From Chloroflexota bacterium (GTDB lineage: Bacteria; Chloroflexota; UBA11872): DNA of 64,000 nucleotides. The stretch spans positions 43,796 through 107,795 of the forward strand of contig JAJDVX010000004.1 of NCBI GenBank assembly GCA_022825895.1, read 5' to 3'. A model generated the notes under the pieces. The model saw nothing but the letters and a program-made list of their open reading frames with translations, searched no databases and was not told the origin of the DNA. Each line of letters starts with the position of its first letter. Position 1 is the stretch's first letter. The translations under genes were made by a program, and so were the position numbers. Below are positions 52,021 through 60,679 of this stretch, one piece after another.

Positions 52021-52851
52021 GTGGCTGACATTCGTTCTGAATCAGTCTCGCTTCTCCGGATTGCCTTGGCCTTCGCTCGCGTCGAGTGGCTGGAGACGGC
52101 GCGATTCAAGGCTATGTGGTTCTTTCAGTTTGGCTGGGCGTTTCTCTTCTTCCTGCCCCTCGCCCTGACAGGCATCGCGTACGGCAACGACGGCTTTGAG
52201 GCAAGCGGCGGTGGCCAGAGCTTCCTGGCATTCGCCGTGATCGGATACGTCACCCTCGGCGTCGCGACTTCCGCCCTGTGGCACGGCTGGGAGTCCCTCG
52301 TGCGCTCCAACCAGCGGGGAACACTTCCTCATGTATGGACCGCCGAGGCCCCGCGCTGGGCCGCGCTGATCGGCGTAACGCTGGTCAACCTTGGCATAGC
52401 GGGATTCCGAAGTGTGCTCGTGCTCGTGATCGCAAGCGTCCTTATGGGAGGCGCCGCCTACATCGTTACGGGGCCGGCGGTTCTGGCAGTGCTGATTGCG
52501 TTGGTCGCCTTCTGGGGCATGGGGCTTGCATTCGCAGGTCTGGGTCTGGTCGCGCGCGGCGCTCGACTCCCGGAGGTGCTGGTTGGACTCGCGATTGTCC
52601 TGGCTGGCTCCAGCTATCCAATCGGCATCCTGCCGTGGAGCGTCCGCTGGATCACCTACATCAACCCGTTCACGTACGTCATCGATCTGCTGCGTGCAAC
52701 GACGATCGGGACGACGCCAATCTTTGCCGTCGAGTTCGAGTTTCTCCTCGTCGGCGCTATCGCCCTAGCCAGCGTTGCAGGCGGAGGCTGGGCCTATGCC
52801 AGGTGTGAACGCATCGCCATCCGACGCGGTCTGGTCGGCCTCCACGCATAG
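52021..52851 (+). CDS. ABC-2 type permease, subunit B copy 2
   Basis: A 276-residue paralogue of the gene at 49980, the same length, starting at GTG with no gap after the preceding TAA exactly as in copy 1. Shared segments are F-E-A-S-G-G-G-Q-S-F-L-A-F-A-V, L-I-A-L-V-A-F-W-G and S-V-R-W-I, ending G-L-V-G-L-H-A. Duplication of the pair with conserved spacing implies that both pairs are functional, perhaps forming alternative transporters with different cargo. Confidence 0.83.
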   Translation: MADIRSESVSLLRIALAFARVEWLETARFKAMWFFQFGWAFLFFLPLALTGIAYGNDGFEASGGGQSFLAFAVIGYVTLGVATSALWHGWESLVRSNQRGTLPHVWTAEAPRWAALIGVTLVNLGIAGFRSVLVLVIASVLMGGAAYIVTGPAVLAVLIALVAFWGMGLAFAGLGLVARGARLPEVLVGLAIVLAGSSYPIGILPWSVRWITYINPFTYVIDLLRATTIGTTPIFAVEFEFLLVGAIALASVAGGGWAYARCERIAIRRGLVGLHA

Positions 52852-52917
52852 ATCCGCGACTGCGCGGGTGATTGCCCTGGCTCGACTCCACACAAGCGGT
52901 CTGACTTCGTAGGATGT

Positions 52918-53742
52918 GTGCCTGACAGCCGCGCGCGGCTGCCAGGGCGGGGCACCAGAAGTCGCTGCGGCCACTTGGGCGCCTTGGAGGCCGCATTGCA
53001 ATCGCGCGCACGGCAGATCGCTTTCTATGCGTCCCTGGACGCCGAGGAAGAGATTGAGCGGCCCCGCCACTATCCGCGACCCGTGCGGTTTCTCCTTGAA
53101 GAAAAACTGCGTCGCGCGCTGGATCTACTTGGGCGGGTCACGTCAGCCGACGCTCTGTGCGTCTGCGGCGGGTCGGGCATGGACGCCGAGCGGCTTGCCC
53201 ACCGTGGAATCCGCCCGACGATCCTCGACCTATCGCCTGAAGCGCTGACAAGAGCGCGTTCTCGTGCCCGGCGGCACGGCTTCGAGGTAACGCTCGTCCG
53301 AGGCGACGCTGCCCGACTTCCATTCAGCGACCGGTGTTTCGGCATGGCGCTCGTTCATGACGGGCTGCATCACCTTGACGAACCACTTTGCGCGATTGAC
53401 GAAATGTCGCGCGTGGCTCGCCGTGAACTGATTGTGATGGAACCGGCGCGCGCGGCCCTGACCCGGCTGGCCGTGGCTCTTGGCCTTGCTGCTGAAGTGG
53501 AGCCAGCCGGCAACGTGGTCCGGCGACTCGACGCCGCCGAGGCTCGCGCGCGTATCCAGTCACGGGGCTGGCGCCATGTGCGATCGGCTCGCGATCTCGT
53601 CTACTACCAGCGTTGGACGTTCCCCTATTACCACCGTTTCGAATCCGGTCCAGCCTTCTCCGCCTTCGTCCTCGCGTACCGCCTCGTCAATGTCGCAATT
53701 GGCCGCTGGGGTAACTCGTTGAAGGTCGTGGCGCGGCGCTAG
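52918..53742 (+). CDS. Class I SAM-dependent methyltransferase
   Basis: About 274 residues from GTG 52918; a TTG near 52984 would remove an Arg/Gly-rich N-terminus and is a fair alternative. The SAM-binding pattern is C-V-C-G-G-S-G-M-D-A (motif I), T-I-L-D-L-S-P-E-A-L (motif II acidic end), G-D-A-A-R-L-P-F-S (motif III) and V-H-D-G-L-H-H-L-D-E-P. The C-terminal part Y-Y-Q-R-W-T-F-P-Y-Y-H is not diagnostic. It is the first gene of the polysaccharide cluster; sugar or lipid methylation is plausible. It ends 11 nt before the GT4 gene. Confidence 0.83.
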   Translation: MPDSRARLPGRGTRSRCGHLGALEAALQSRARQIAFYASLDAEEEIERPRHYPRPVRFLLEEKLRRALDLLGRVTSADALCVCGGSGMDAERLAHRGIRPTILDLSPEALTRARSRARRHGFEVTLVRGDAARLPFSDRCFGMALVHDGLHHLDEPLCAIDEMSRVARRELIVMEPARAALTRLAVALGLAAEVEPAGNVVRRLDAAEARARIQSRGWRHVRSARDLVYYQRWTFPYYHRFESGPAFSAFVLAYRLVNVAIGRWGNSLKVVARR

Positions 53743-53753
53743 GCCGGACAGCT

Positions 53754-54995
53754 ATGCGCGTTGTCGTCATCGGCATCAACTACCCGCCCGAGGTTGCCGG
53801 CATCGCGCCCCAAACCGCCGCGCTCTGCAGTCACCTGGCCGCCCGCGGGGACGACGTGTACATGCTGACCGCAAAGCCCCACTACCCGACCTGGCGCGTC
53901 TTTCCCGACCACCGCCAATCCGGGTTCAATCTCGAGGCGATTGACGGCGTGCGTGTCGTTCGCGTGCCTTCGTGCATACCGGCGAAACCCGGCACTCTGA
54001 TCCGTCGCCTGATCTACGACGGGTCGTTTGCCCTGATCGCTGGCCTCACGGCCCTGCTGCTACCGCGCGCGGACGCCTATCTCTACGTCGGAGCACAGCC
54101 CGCTGTCGCCGCGTCCACGGCACTCGTTGCCCGGATTCGTCATAGCCCCTGGGTCGCCAAAGTCGCCGACCTTGCCGTAAACGCCGGCGCCGCCGTGGGA
54201 GTCCTCCGCCACCCCGTCCTTGTCGGCCTCCTGCGAACCATCGAATACGCGATCTACCGGCGCGCCAGCGCTGTTCTTGTCCTCACCGAGGGTTTCGCCG
54301 AGGAATTGACCAGGCACGGCATGCGTGGTCGAAGACTCCATGTCGTGCGCGACTCCGAGGATCTCGACAGCTTCCGGCCCACCACGACACGCGCCGAAAC
54401 CAGGCGACGTCACGATCTGGACCCGGATCAACCACTCATCACCCACATCGGCAGCATCGGCCGTAAGCAGGGACTGCAGGTCGCTACTCAAGCGGCCAAT
54501 GAAGATCTAACGGGCTCCTGCTGGCTTCTCGTGGGCGATGGACCCGAGCGAGCAGCCATCGAGCGCTCGGCGCCAGCAGGTCGCATGCGCGTTCTGCCCT
54601 TCCTCTCGCGACCGGACCTGGCCGACCTGCTGGCCGCGTCAGACGTGGCGCTGCTGACCCAGCGCCGCCGCGTGGTCGAGTCGGTCATCCCTTCCAAGCT
54701 GATGACGTACATGGCCGCAAGCCTTCCGGTCGTCGCGTCGGTCCATACAGACAGCGAGGCCGCACGCCTGATTCGCAGCGCCAGATGCGGTCTCGTCGTC
54801 GAACCCGAAGCGCCCGCATTGCTTCGAGACGCTATCGCCGAATTGCTGGCGGATCCGGATCGTCGTCGCCAGCTTGGCGCTTCGGGTCGTGCGTTCGCCG
54901 AATGCGAATTTGACCGTTCCCGAGTCGTAGCCGCGCAAGCGTCGATCCTTGAGTCGCTGGCCCGAGTGCCTGAACGACAGACGTGCGTTCCGTGA
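53754..54995 (+). CDS. Glycosyltransferase family 4
   Basis: A 413-residue GT-B glycosyltransferase. The N-terminus is V-I-G-I-N-Y-P-P-E-V-A-G-I-A, as in WcaI-like GT4 proteins. The C-terminal nucleotide-sugar domain has H-I-G-S-I-G-R-K-Q-G-L, L-V-G-D-G-P-E-R-A-A-I, and the acidic loop V-I-P-S-K-L-M-T-Y-M-A-A-S-L-P-V-V-A. It probably transfers a sugar from a nucleotide donor to a lipid-linked glycan at the inner membrane face. The stop overlaps the next gene's GTG by 4 nt. Confidence 0.92.
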   Translation: MRVVVIGINYPPEVAGIAPQTAALCSHLAARGDDVYMLTAKPHYPTWRVFPDHRQSGFNLEAIDGVRVVRVPSCIPAKPGTLIRRLIYDGSFALIAGLTALLLPRADAYLYVGAQPAVAASTALVARIRHSPWVAKVADLAVNAGAAVGVLRHPVLVGLLRTIEYAIYRRASAVLVLTEGFAEELTRHGMRGRRLHVVRDSEDLDSFRPTTTRAETRRRHDLDPDQPLITHIGSIGRKQGLQVATQAANEDLTGSCWLLVGDGPERAAIERSAPAGRMRVLPFLSRPDLADLLAASDVALLTQRRRVVESVIPSKLMTYMAASLPVVASVHTDSEAARLIRSARCGLVVEPEAPALLRDAIAELLADPDRRRQLGASGRAFAECEFDRSRVVAAQASILESLARVPERQTCVP

Positions 54996-56044
54996 ACGAC
55001 CGGGACGACAGTTCCGAGGAGGTAGCCCGTGCATTTCGTGGTTGCCCGGTACTGGTCACCGGCGGTGCCTCATTCATTGGCTCGCATCTGGTTGACGCCC
55101 TTGTGTCGGCGGGTGCCCGGATTCGAGTGGTCGACGACCTCAGCAGCGGCAAGCTCGCGCACATCCGACGGCATATCGACTCGGGCGCCATCGAATTCGT
55201 GCGGGCCGATCTCGTGGATCCCAGGGTCGCCGCGGAATCTGCTGCCGGCATCCACACCGTCTTCCATCTGGCCGCCAACCATGGAGGGCGGGGCTACGTC
55301 GACCTGCACCAGGCTGACTGTGCAACGAATCTCCTGCTGGATGGCGCCGTGTTTAGGGCCTGCCGCCTCGCCGGCGTCAAAAAGGTCGTCTATGCCTCGT
55401 CCGGCTGTGTCTACCCGAACCATCGGCAGACCGACCCAGCGGAGTGGCTATTTCTCTCCGAGGACCAGGTCGGCCCACCCTACGACGCTGACAACATGTA
55501 TGGCTGGGCCAAACTCATGGGTGAGCTAAGTCTCCGCGCTTACCATCGGGACTACGGTCTCAAGTCGGTGAGTTGCCGCTACTTCACCGTCTACGGGCCA
55601 CGCGGCCACGAGAACCACGCGATCATGGCCATGATCGCGCGGGCCTTCATCCGGCAAGACCCGTTCGAGGTCTGGGGCTCGGGTCGCCAGGTACGTAACT
55701 GGACCTTCGTCACCGACATCGTCGACGGAACGCTGCGAGCCGCCGCCCGCATTGACGATGCACGGGCCGTCAACCTCGGCACCCGCGAGCGCATCAGCGT
55801 CATCGACGCCGTACGGCAGGTGTTGCACATAACGGGACATCGGCCTGAGATTCGCCTGCGCAGAGACATGCCCATCGGGCCTATGAATCGAGTCGCGGAC
55901 TCCTCGCTGGCCGAACGCCTGCTTAACTGGATGCCTCGCGTCCGATTTGACGACGGACTGCGCACGACCATCGATTGGTACGTCACCACCCACGGTCGGA
56001 ACGACGTGGCTGCCCGCCTGGCGCACCGTCTCACGGAGCGCTGA
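54992..56044 (+). CDS. NAD-dependent sugar-nucleotide epimerase/dehydratase
   Basis: About 350 residues, extended SDR. The cofactor loop is V-T-G-G-A-S-F-I-G-S, followed by V-V-D-D-L-S-S-G-K and H-L-A-A-N-H-G-G-R-G-Y. The catalytic region is Y-A-S-S-G-C-V-Y-P and Y-G-W-A-K (Y-x-x-x-K). N-W-T-F-V-T-D-I-V-D-G, then N-L-G-T-R-E-R-I are typical of UDP-glucose 4-epimerase-like or GDP-mannose-type epimerases; the exact sugar cannot be told. GTG 54992 gives a GTGA overlap with the GT4 stop; GTG 54983 is an alternative. Confidence 0.91.
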   Translation: MNDRDDSSEEVARAFRGCPVLVTGGASFIGSHLVDALVSAGARIRVVDDLSSGKLAHIRRHIDSGAIEFVRADLVDPRVAAESAAGIHTVFHLAANHGGRGYVDLHQADCATNLLLDGAVFRACRLAGVKKVVYASSGCVYPNHRQTDPAEWLFLSEDQVGPPYDADNMYGWAKLMGELSLRAYHRDYGLKSVSCRYFTVYGPRGHENHAIMAMIARAFIRQDPFEVWGSGRQVRNWTFVTDIVDGTLRAAARIDDARAVNLGTRERISVIDAVRQVLHITGHRPEIRLRRDMPIGPMNRVADSSLAERLLNWMPRVRFDDGLRTTIDWYVTTHGRNDVAARLAHRLTER

Positions 56045-56067
56045 CGACGACTGGGCTGGAGAGACGT

Positions 56068-57360
56068 GTGAGCCTTGGAGAGTCTCAAAGTGCTCGGCTG
56101 GCGGCGTTCGTTGACACGGCAGGACCGCTGATCCTGCTTAGCGCCGCGCCGGCGATCTGGTTCGCTGGACTCCCCGGAGGCTTCGCTCTCCTGCTTCTGC
56201 CGATGACCCTGGTCGCGCGGCGCCTGTTGCGACTGCCCGTTGGACTGCGGGGTACCGATGGACTGGTCGTCGCCTGTGCGCTTTGGATGTGGGTAACTGC
56301 TCTTGCCGTCGGGGACTGGGGCACCGCGGCCCCCAAGCTCTTTGGAGCGCTTCTGGGGCTGTCCCTGGTATACGTCGTTGCTTCGGAACCCATCTCGGCA
56401 ACCAGGCTTCGTCTCCAATGGTTCGGCCTCGCCGTTGGTATGACGGCGCTAGTCGTACTCGCCGCGCTGTTTCTGGCGGAGTGGCCGCACCGCAAGCTGC
56501 TGCCGCTGGACAGCATCTACGCCGTGCTCCCTGCGGGACCTCGCGTCGTGGATCACGGCGGTCGTGTTGGCGGGATCGGGCCCAATCAGATTGGCGGCAT
56601 TCTGACGATTCTGGCACCGCTCGGACTGGCGCTGTCGTTGGACGAAACCGGAAGTAGCAGGAACGTCCGGAGACTCGCGGTCGTAGCTCTGGCGTTGGCC
56701 ATACTCGTTCTGCTGCTCACCCAGTCACGAAGCGCCTACGTGAGTGCGCTGCTGGGCCTGACCCTTGTGAGTTGGTGGCGAGTCCGCCATTCAGCGTGGC
56801 TGCGGCAGCAGCCAAAGCGTCGAACCTTGCTGCAATTGGCGCTCGGCCTGGGCCTCGTGCTCCTGATGGCAGCCGTTGTGAGCACCTGGCTGGCACCGCT
56901 CGACTCCACCACCGATACGCTGACCGGTCGCCTCCAGATTTGGACGGCCAGCGTTCTGCTGATCGGCGAATATCTCTATACCGGCGTTGGACCGGGCCAG
57001 TTCCCGCTCATCCTCAGAGACGTCTTTCCCGAAGTCGGCGCCTCGGTCGCCCCACACATTCCTCACGCTCACAACTTCGTGCTGCAGGCGCTGCTGGACC
57101 TGGGTCTTCCCGGGAGCTTCCTTCTGGGACTTCTGATCACGCTCGCCGTACGCGGTCTGATCGTCGCGGCACGAGACGCAAGGGACCGTTCACTCCAGTT
57201 GCTTGCCGTCGGTCTGGCAGGCTCGCTGCTGGCCTTCTTGGTGTACGGCTTAACGGATACGATCGCGCCCGGGGCCCGCGGCGGCCTTCCGTTCTGGCTG
57301 GTGCTCGGACTTGCGCTGGCCAGCGGGCGCCTGGCCCGGCAAGTCCAGGCGGCGGAATGA
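56068..57360 (+). CDS. O-antigen ligase/polymerase-like membrane protein (Wzy_C type)
   Basis: A 430-residue polytopic membrane protein with about 11 hydrophobic helices. It carries the Wzy_C/WaaL family marks V-L-L-L-T-Q-S-R-S-A-Y-V-S-A in the middle and, in the large periplasmic loop, G-V-G-P-G-Q-F-P-L and H-A-H-N-F-V-L-Q-A-L-L-D-L-G-L-P-G, with the conserved loop His. It polymerises or ligates lipid-linked glycans on the outer face. The GTG 56068 has GGAGAGA upstream; in-frame starts further upstream lie inside the epimerase. The stop overlaps the GT2 start (ATGA). Confidence 0.88.
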   Translation: MSLGESQSARLAAFVDTAGPLILLSAAPAIWFAGLPGGFALLLLPMTLVARRLLRLPVGLRGTDGLVVACALWMWVTALAVGDWGTAAPKLFGALLGLSLVYVVASEPISATRLRLQWFGLAVGMTALVVLAALFLAEWPHRKLLPLDSIYAVLPAGPRVVDHGGRVGGIGPNQIGGILTILAPLGLALSLDETGSSRNVRRLAVVALALAILVLLLTQSRSAYVSALLGLTLVSWWRVRHSAWLRQQPKRRTLLQLALGLGLVLLMAAVVSTWLAPLDSTTDTLTGRLQIWTASVLLIGEYLYTGVGPGQFPLILRDVFPEVGASVAPHIPHAHNFVLQALLDLGLPGSFLLGLLITLAVRGLIVAARDARDRSLQLLAVGLAGSLLAFLVYGLTDTIAPGARGGLPFWLVLGLALASGRLARQVQAAE

Positions 57361-58517
57361 GGCCCCGACATCTGCTTGGGCTGGGTGGGTTGATCGTCTT
57401 TCCGCTGGTCACCTACGCCGGGTATCCCGCGCTGGTGTGGGCCGTGGCCAGGCTGCGGCCACGCACCTACAGCGCCGACCGCGGACACCGCCCCCACGTC
57501 ACGTTTGTGATCGCCGCTCACAACGAGGCGTCGCTGATCGGTGCGAAAGTCCGCGATACCCTTGAACTTGACTATCCGCTCAGCCATCTCGAGTGCATCG
57601 TCGTGTGCGATGGCTGCGACGACGACACAGCCGCGTCCGCGCTCGCCGCGGGTGATTCCCGGCTCCAGGTCATTGAGATTCCACGCCACGGCGGCAAACT
57701 TGCCGCCATTCGAGTTGCGATTCCGCACGCCCGGGGCGAGGTCATTGCGTTCACCGACGCAAACTCCAGACTCGATCGTGACGCGCTTCGCCACTTGGTC
57801 GCACCGTTTGCCGATCCCGCCGTAGTAGTTGTGTCTGGTGCCAAGCAGGTCCGCGACGGTCCGGAAGCGATCTACTGGCGATATGAGCGATGGATTCGAA
57901 CCTACGAAAGCGCCACCGGCTCCATCGCCGGCGCCGATGGGTCTCTTTACGCGGCCCGGGCAGATGCCGTGGATGCCTCGTCCCGTCCCGGCGCCGCCGA
58001 CGATCTGTTGATTTCGTTGCGGGGAGCGCGGGCCGGCGGACGCATCGTGTTCGCTCCGGGCGCCAAGACGACAGAGGCTGCGTTGCCCAGTGCAGCAGGC
58101 GCCTTCGCAGCCCGAACTCGAACGACTTCCGGCGGGCTCTTCGCGTTGGAGAGCCTGCCCGAACTGTTCCACCCCCGGCGCGGCGACCTGTGGTGGAAGC
58201 TGGTCGGCCACAAGCTGCTGCGCATCGCCGCGCCTCCGGTCATGGCGGCCGGAGCCGTCGCGCTGACCGCGCCATTGTCGCGACGACCCCGCCGGGCTTG
58301 GGGTGGGGCGCTGGGTCTCGCCTTGGCGCTGGTTGCGGCCCAAGCTGGGAGCCGACTCGGACCCGTTTGGGATCTGGTGCGCTTCGCCGTGCTGGCCAAC
58401 CTGTCCGCCGTGGTTGGCTTGGTGCGCTACATCGCCCGCCGGCCGATCGACGCCTGGTCCCCGGTGCGCGGTGGCGATGCCGGCGAACAGTGCAGCGCTC
58501 AGCAGTCTCGAAACTGA
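57357..58517 (+). CDS. Glycosyltransferase family 2, membrane-associated
   Basis: A 386-residue GT2. One N-terminal transmembrane helix, then the GT-A domain: V-T-F-V-I-A-A-H-N-E-A, I-V-V-C-D-G-C-D-D-D, F-T-D-A-N-S (D-x-D-like metal motif) and G-A-D-G-S-L-Y-A-A-R. A-A-D-D-L-L-I-S-L supplies the catalytic acidic residues, and two to three C-terminal helices complete it. It resembles processive or ExoM/BcsA-like GT2 proteins, although the Q-x-x-R-W motif is not obvious. The ATG lies in the ATGA overlap with the ligase gene. Its last 19 nt overlap the sulfatase gene on the other strand. Confidence 0.9.
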   Translation: MRPRHLLGLGGLIVFPLVTYAGYPALVWAVARLRPRTYSADRGHRPHVTFVIAAHNEASLIGAKVRDTLELDYPLSHLECIVVCDGCDDDTAASALAAGDSRLQVIEIPRHGGKLAAIRVAIPHARGEVIAFTDANSRLDRDALRHLVAPFADPAVVVVSGAKQVRDGPEAIYWRYERWIRTYESATGSIAGADGSLYAARADAVDASSRPGAADDLLISLRGARAGGRIVFAPGAKTTEAALPSAAGAFAARTRTTSGGLFALESLPELFHPRRGDLWWKLVGHKLLRIAAPPVMAAGAVALTAPLSRRPRRAWGGALGLALALVAAQAGSRLGPVWDLVRFAVLANLSAVVGLVRYIARRPIDAWSPVRGGDAGEQCSAQQSRN

Positions 58518-59965
58518 TTGGGGGCGGGGGTGCCGCCGGCGATGGGGCCGCGCCTGGTAATAGCGTCCAGACCGCCGGCGGCCTCGACGCGTCGCGCCTG
58601 GTCGGCCTTGGCGGCATGGTCCACGGCCTCGGGATCCACGATGGCGCGCAGGTGCTGCTCGAAACGTTCCAATCGCGAGGCTGAACGCGGGTCGGCGGCG
58701 AGGTCGCGGGTTTCGGTGGGGTCGGCTGTGAGGTCGAAAAGCTGGGGCGGGTCGCCCACGTGGTGCACGTACTTGTGGGTCGAGTCGCGCAGCATGTACA
58801 TGGCCTCGCGGCAGCCGGAGGCGTGGTACTCGCCGAAGATCGTGCGTTCGGGCAGTCGGTCGCCCTGAGCGGCCGGCCAGAGCGACCGGCCCGGTAGATC
58901 TTCGTCGGCCTCCGAGAGTGAGCAGCCGACAGCGTCCACGATGGTCGGGAACAGATCGACCAGAGAGACGGGTTGAGAGGCGGTCCGGCCCGGGGCAATG
59001 TCCGGTCCGGCCATCAAGAACGGCACAGCCGAGGCGCCCTCGTACATCAGGTTCTTGCCCCACATGCCGTGGTCGCCCAGCATCTCGCCGTGATCGCTGG
59101 TGTAGATGACGCGGGTCGAGTTCTCCAGCCCCTCGCCGGTCAGTGCGGCCAGCACGGATCCGATCTGGCGGTCCAGGTAAGTGCACATGGCCAGATAGGT
59201 GGCGATGGTGCGGCGAACCAACGTTTCATCGAGTTGCTCGTTGGGCGACTGGATGCGCTGTTCACGGATGTAGTCGATGTGCGGGTGGTGCGGCCATTCG
59301 GGGGATCGAAAGTTGACGGGGAGTTCGATGTCCTCAAGCGGATAGCGGGCGATGTCTGCCGCGGATGCGACGAACGGTGAGTGGGGCAGCGTGTAGGAGA
59401 CCCACAGGCACCAGGGGGCGTCGTGCCGCGGAGCCTCGGTTGCCAGCCAGTCGATGGCCTGACGGGTGGTGGCGGCGTCGTAGCGCATGTACTCGGACTC
59501 GCCAACGCGCGGGTTGGCGGCGGTGTTGAGGTAGTTGCGCTGGCGGGGGACGTCCGGCCGAAGCGAGCCGTAGAGGTCGCCGACGCCCTCCTTGACGTGC
59601 ATGGGGATGCGCTGGTCGGGGAAGCCGGTGTCGTCGTCGGGCCGACGGAAGTGCAGCTTGCCGATGGTTGTTGCCACGTGGCCGTGCTTGGTCAGCCGGT
59701 GGCCCCAACTGGGTCGCTGGCCGGTGTAGGGCGCGGCGTTGTCCCAGACGCCGAGTTCGTGGGCGTACCGGCCCGTGGCCAAGCTGGCGCGGGAGGGCAC
59801 GCAGATGGGGAAGTTGCAATAGGCGGTGTCGAACCGGACGCCGCGCTGGGCCAGCGCCTCCAGGTTTGGCGTGTATGCCTGCGGGTGGCCGTAGCAGCCG
59901 GCGGCGGAGCGCCGGTGCTGGTCGGACGTGATGAGCAGCAGGTTCAGCGGATCGACGGTCGGCAT
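58499..59965 (-). CDS. Sulfatase (arylsulfatase/choline-sulfatase-like)
   Basis: A 488-residue type I sulfatase. C55-V-P-S-R-A is the canonical C-x-P-S-R motif, whose Cys is converted to formylglycine. Metal ligands include the N-terminal T-S-D-Q-H and the later Y-T-S-D-H-G-E-M-L-G-D-H-G. G-K-L-H-F follows the pattern of the family. It hydrolyses a sulfate ester, on a sulfated glycan, choline or an aryl substrate. No signal peptide is visible, so a cytoplasmic substrate is likely. No formylglycine-generating enzyme is in the window. It converges with the GT2 gene with a 19-nt overlap of coding ends. Confidence 0.94.
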   Translation of the reverse strand: MPTVDPLNLLLITSDQHRRSAAGCYGHPQAYTPNLEALAQRGVRFDTAYCNFPICVPSRASLATGRYAHELGVWDNAAPYTGQRPSWGHRLTKHGHVATTIGKLHFRRPDDDTGFPDQRIPMHVKEGVGDLYGSLRPDVPRQRNYLNTAANPRVGESEYMRYDAATTRQAIDWLATEAPRHDAPWCLWVSYTLPHSPFVASAADIARYPLEDIELPVNFRSPEWPHHPHIDYIREQRIQSPNEQLDETLVRRTIATYLAMCTYLDRQIGSVLAALTGEGLENSTRVIYTSDHGEMLGDHGMWGKNLMYEGASAVPFLMAGPDIAPGRTASQPVSLVDLFPTIVDAVGCSLSEADEDLPGRSLWPAAQGDRLPERTIFGEYHASGCREAMYMLRDSTHKYVHHVGDPPQLFDLTADPTETRDLAADPRSASRLERFEQHLRAIVDPEAVDHAAKADQARRVEAAGGLDAITRRGPIAGGTPAPNQFRDC

Positions 59966-60011
59966 GCGGATGTCCAGGTCGCGCTCGGTTCCACCAACGG
60001 CGCGGCCAATG

Positions 60012-60416
60012 TTAGTCCCGTCTGATTCGTCGAGCGGTCAGGAGGAGTAGGAGGCGCCAGGCGAGGAGCATGGCGGCGAGAAAGGCGATGGAAGCAAGCG
60101 TGAACGTCCAGGAGAAGGTGCGGTCGGTGATCCAGACGCGCAGCATGACGGCCACGATGCCGCAGCCGAGCCATATGAGGGGGACGCGCCAAACGGCGAG
60201 GCGCAGGCGGGTGAGAGTGGAGGCACGAAAGGCGCCGAACCACGGGGACGCGAGCAGCCAGACGCCCGCGAAGGGCAGGCCGGTGCGCCAGAATGCCGCA
60301 ATCTCCACGCTGCCGTGCTCAATGGGCGTGAGAGCAATGAACAGCACGAAGACCAGCGCGTCGCCGATCACGGCAAGCGCGATGAGCAAGTGATTGCGGT
60401 CAGTCGAGCGTTGCAT
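60012..60416 (-). CDS. DUF3054 membrane protein
   Basis: A 134-residue protein with four predicted helices. The N-terminal I-G-D-A-L-V-F-V-L-F, the following F-W-R-T-G-L-P-F-A-G-V-W-L-L, and the final M-L-L-A-W-R-L-L-L match the DUF3054 pattern. ATG 60416 is preferred; upstream starts add an unstructured charged leader. Function unknown. It begins about 110 nt downstream of the tRNA and ends 46 nt before the sulfatase start. Confidence 0.75.
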   Translation of the reverse strand: MQRSTDRNHLLIALAVIGDALVFVLFIALTPIEHGSVEIAAFWRTGLPFAGVWLLASPWFGAFRASTLTRLRLAVWRVPLIWLGCGIVAVMLRVWITDRTFSWTFTLASIAFLAAMLLAWRLLLLLTARRIRRD

Positions 60417-60527
60417 TGGTGTACGTCCGGCTGCGGCCTTGGCCGCCAGGTGGTCGGCTTGCCTGGCCCCGTCTCTCTCAACATAGTCCGACGAGGCGAT
60501 ACGCAAGGCAGGCCAACGGCTTGCTGC

Positions 60528-60611
60528 TGGTACCGGGGATGGGATTCGAACCCATACGACCGAAGTCCCGGGATTTTAAGTCCCGTGCGTCTACCGTTCC
60601 GCCACCCCGGC
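60528..60611 (-). tRNA. tRNA-Leu (anticodon UAA)
   Basis: The minus strand reads an acceptor stem GCCGGGG paired with CCCCGGT (one G-U), a D arm with GCGGAACGGTAGACGC, and an anticodon stem CGGGA/TCCCG enclosing loop CTTAAAA (anticodon TAA). A long class II variable arm with a TTCG loop and the T arm ATGGG-TTCGAAT-CCCAT follow. The 3' discriminator is A and CCA is encoded (TGG at 60528-60530 on the plus strand). The long variable arm and UAA anticodon identify leucine. Confidence 0.96.
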
Positions 60612-60679
60612 AGCTGGCGCGCGGCGATTGAAGCGTCCGCCTCCCATGCTAGCCAGCGAATCGTCGGCCGGTGGCGCGG

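Noticed and set aside
57069..59186. 705-codon open frame on the minus strand across the GT2 gene and the end of the sulfatase
   Set aside because: It is antisense to the well-supported GT2 gene and out of frame with the sulfatase; Arg/Pro-rich with no family pattern. A by-product of high GC content.
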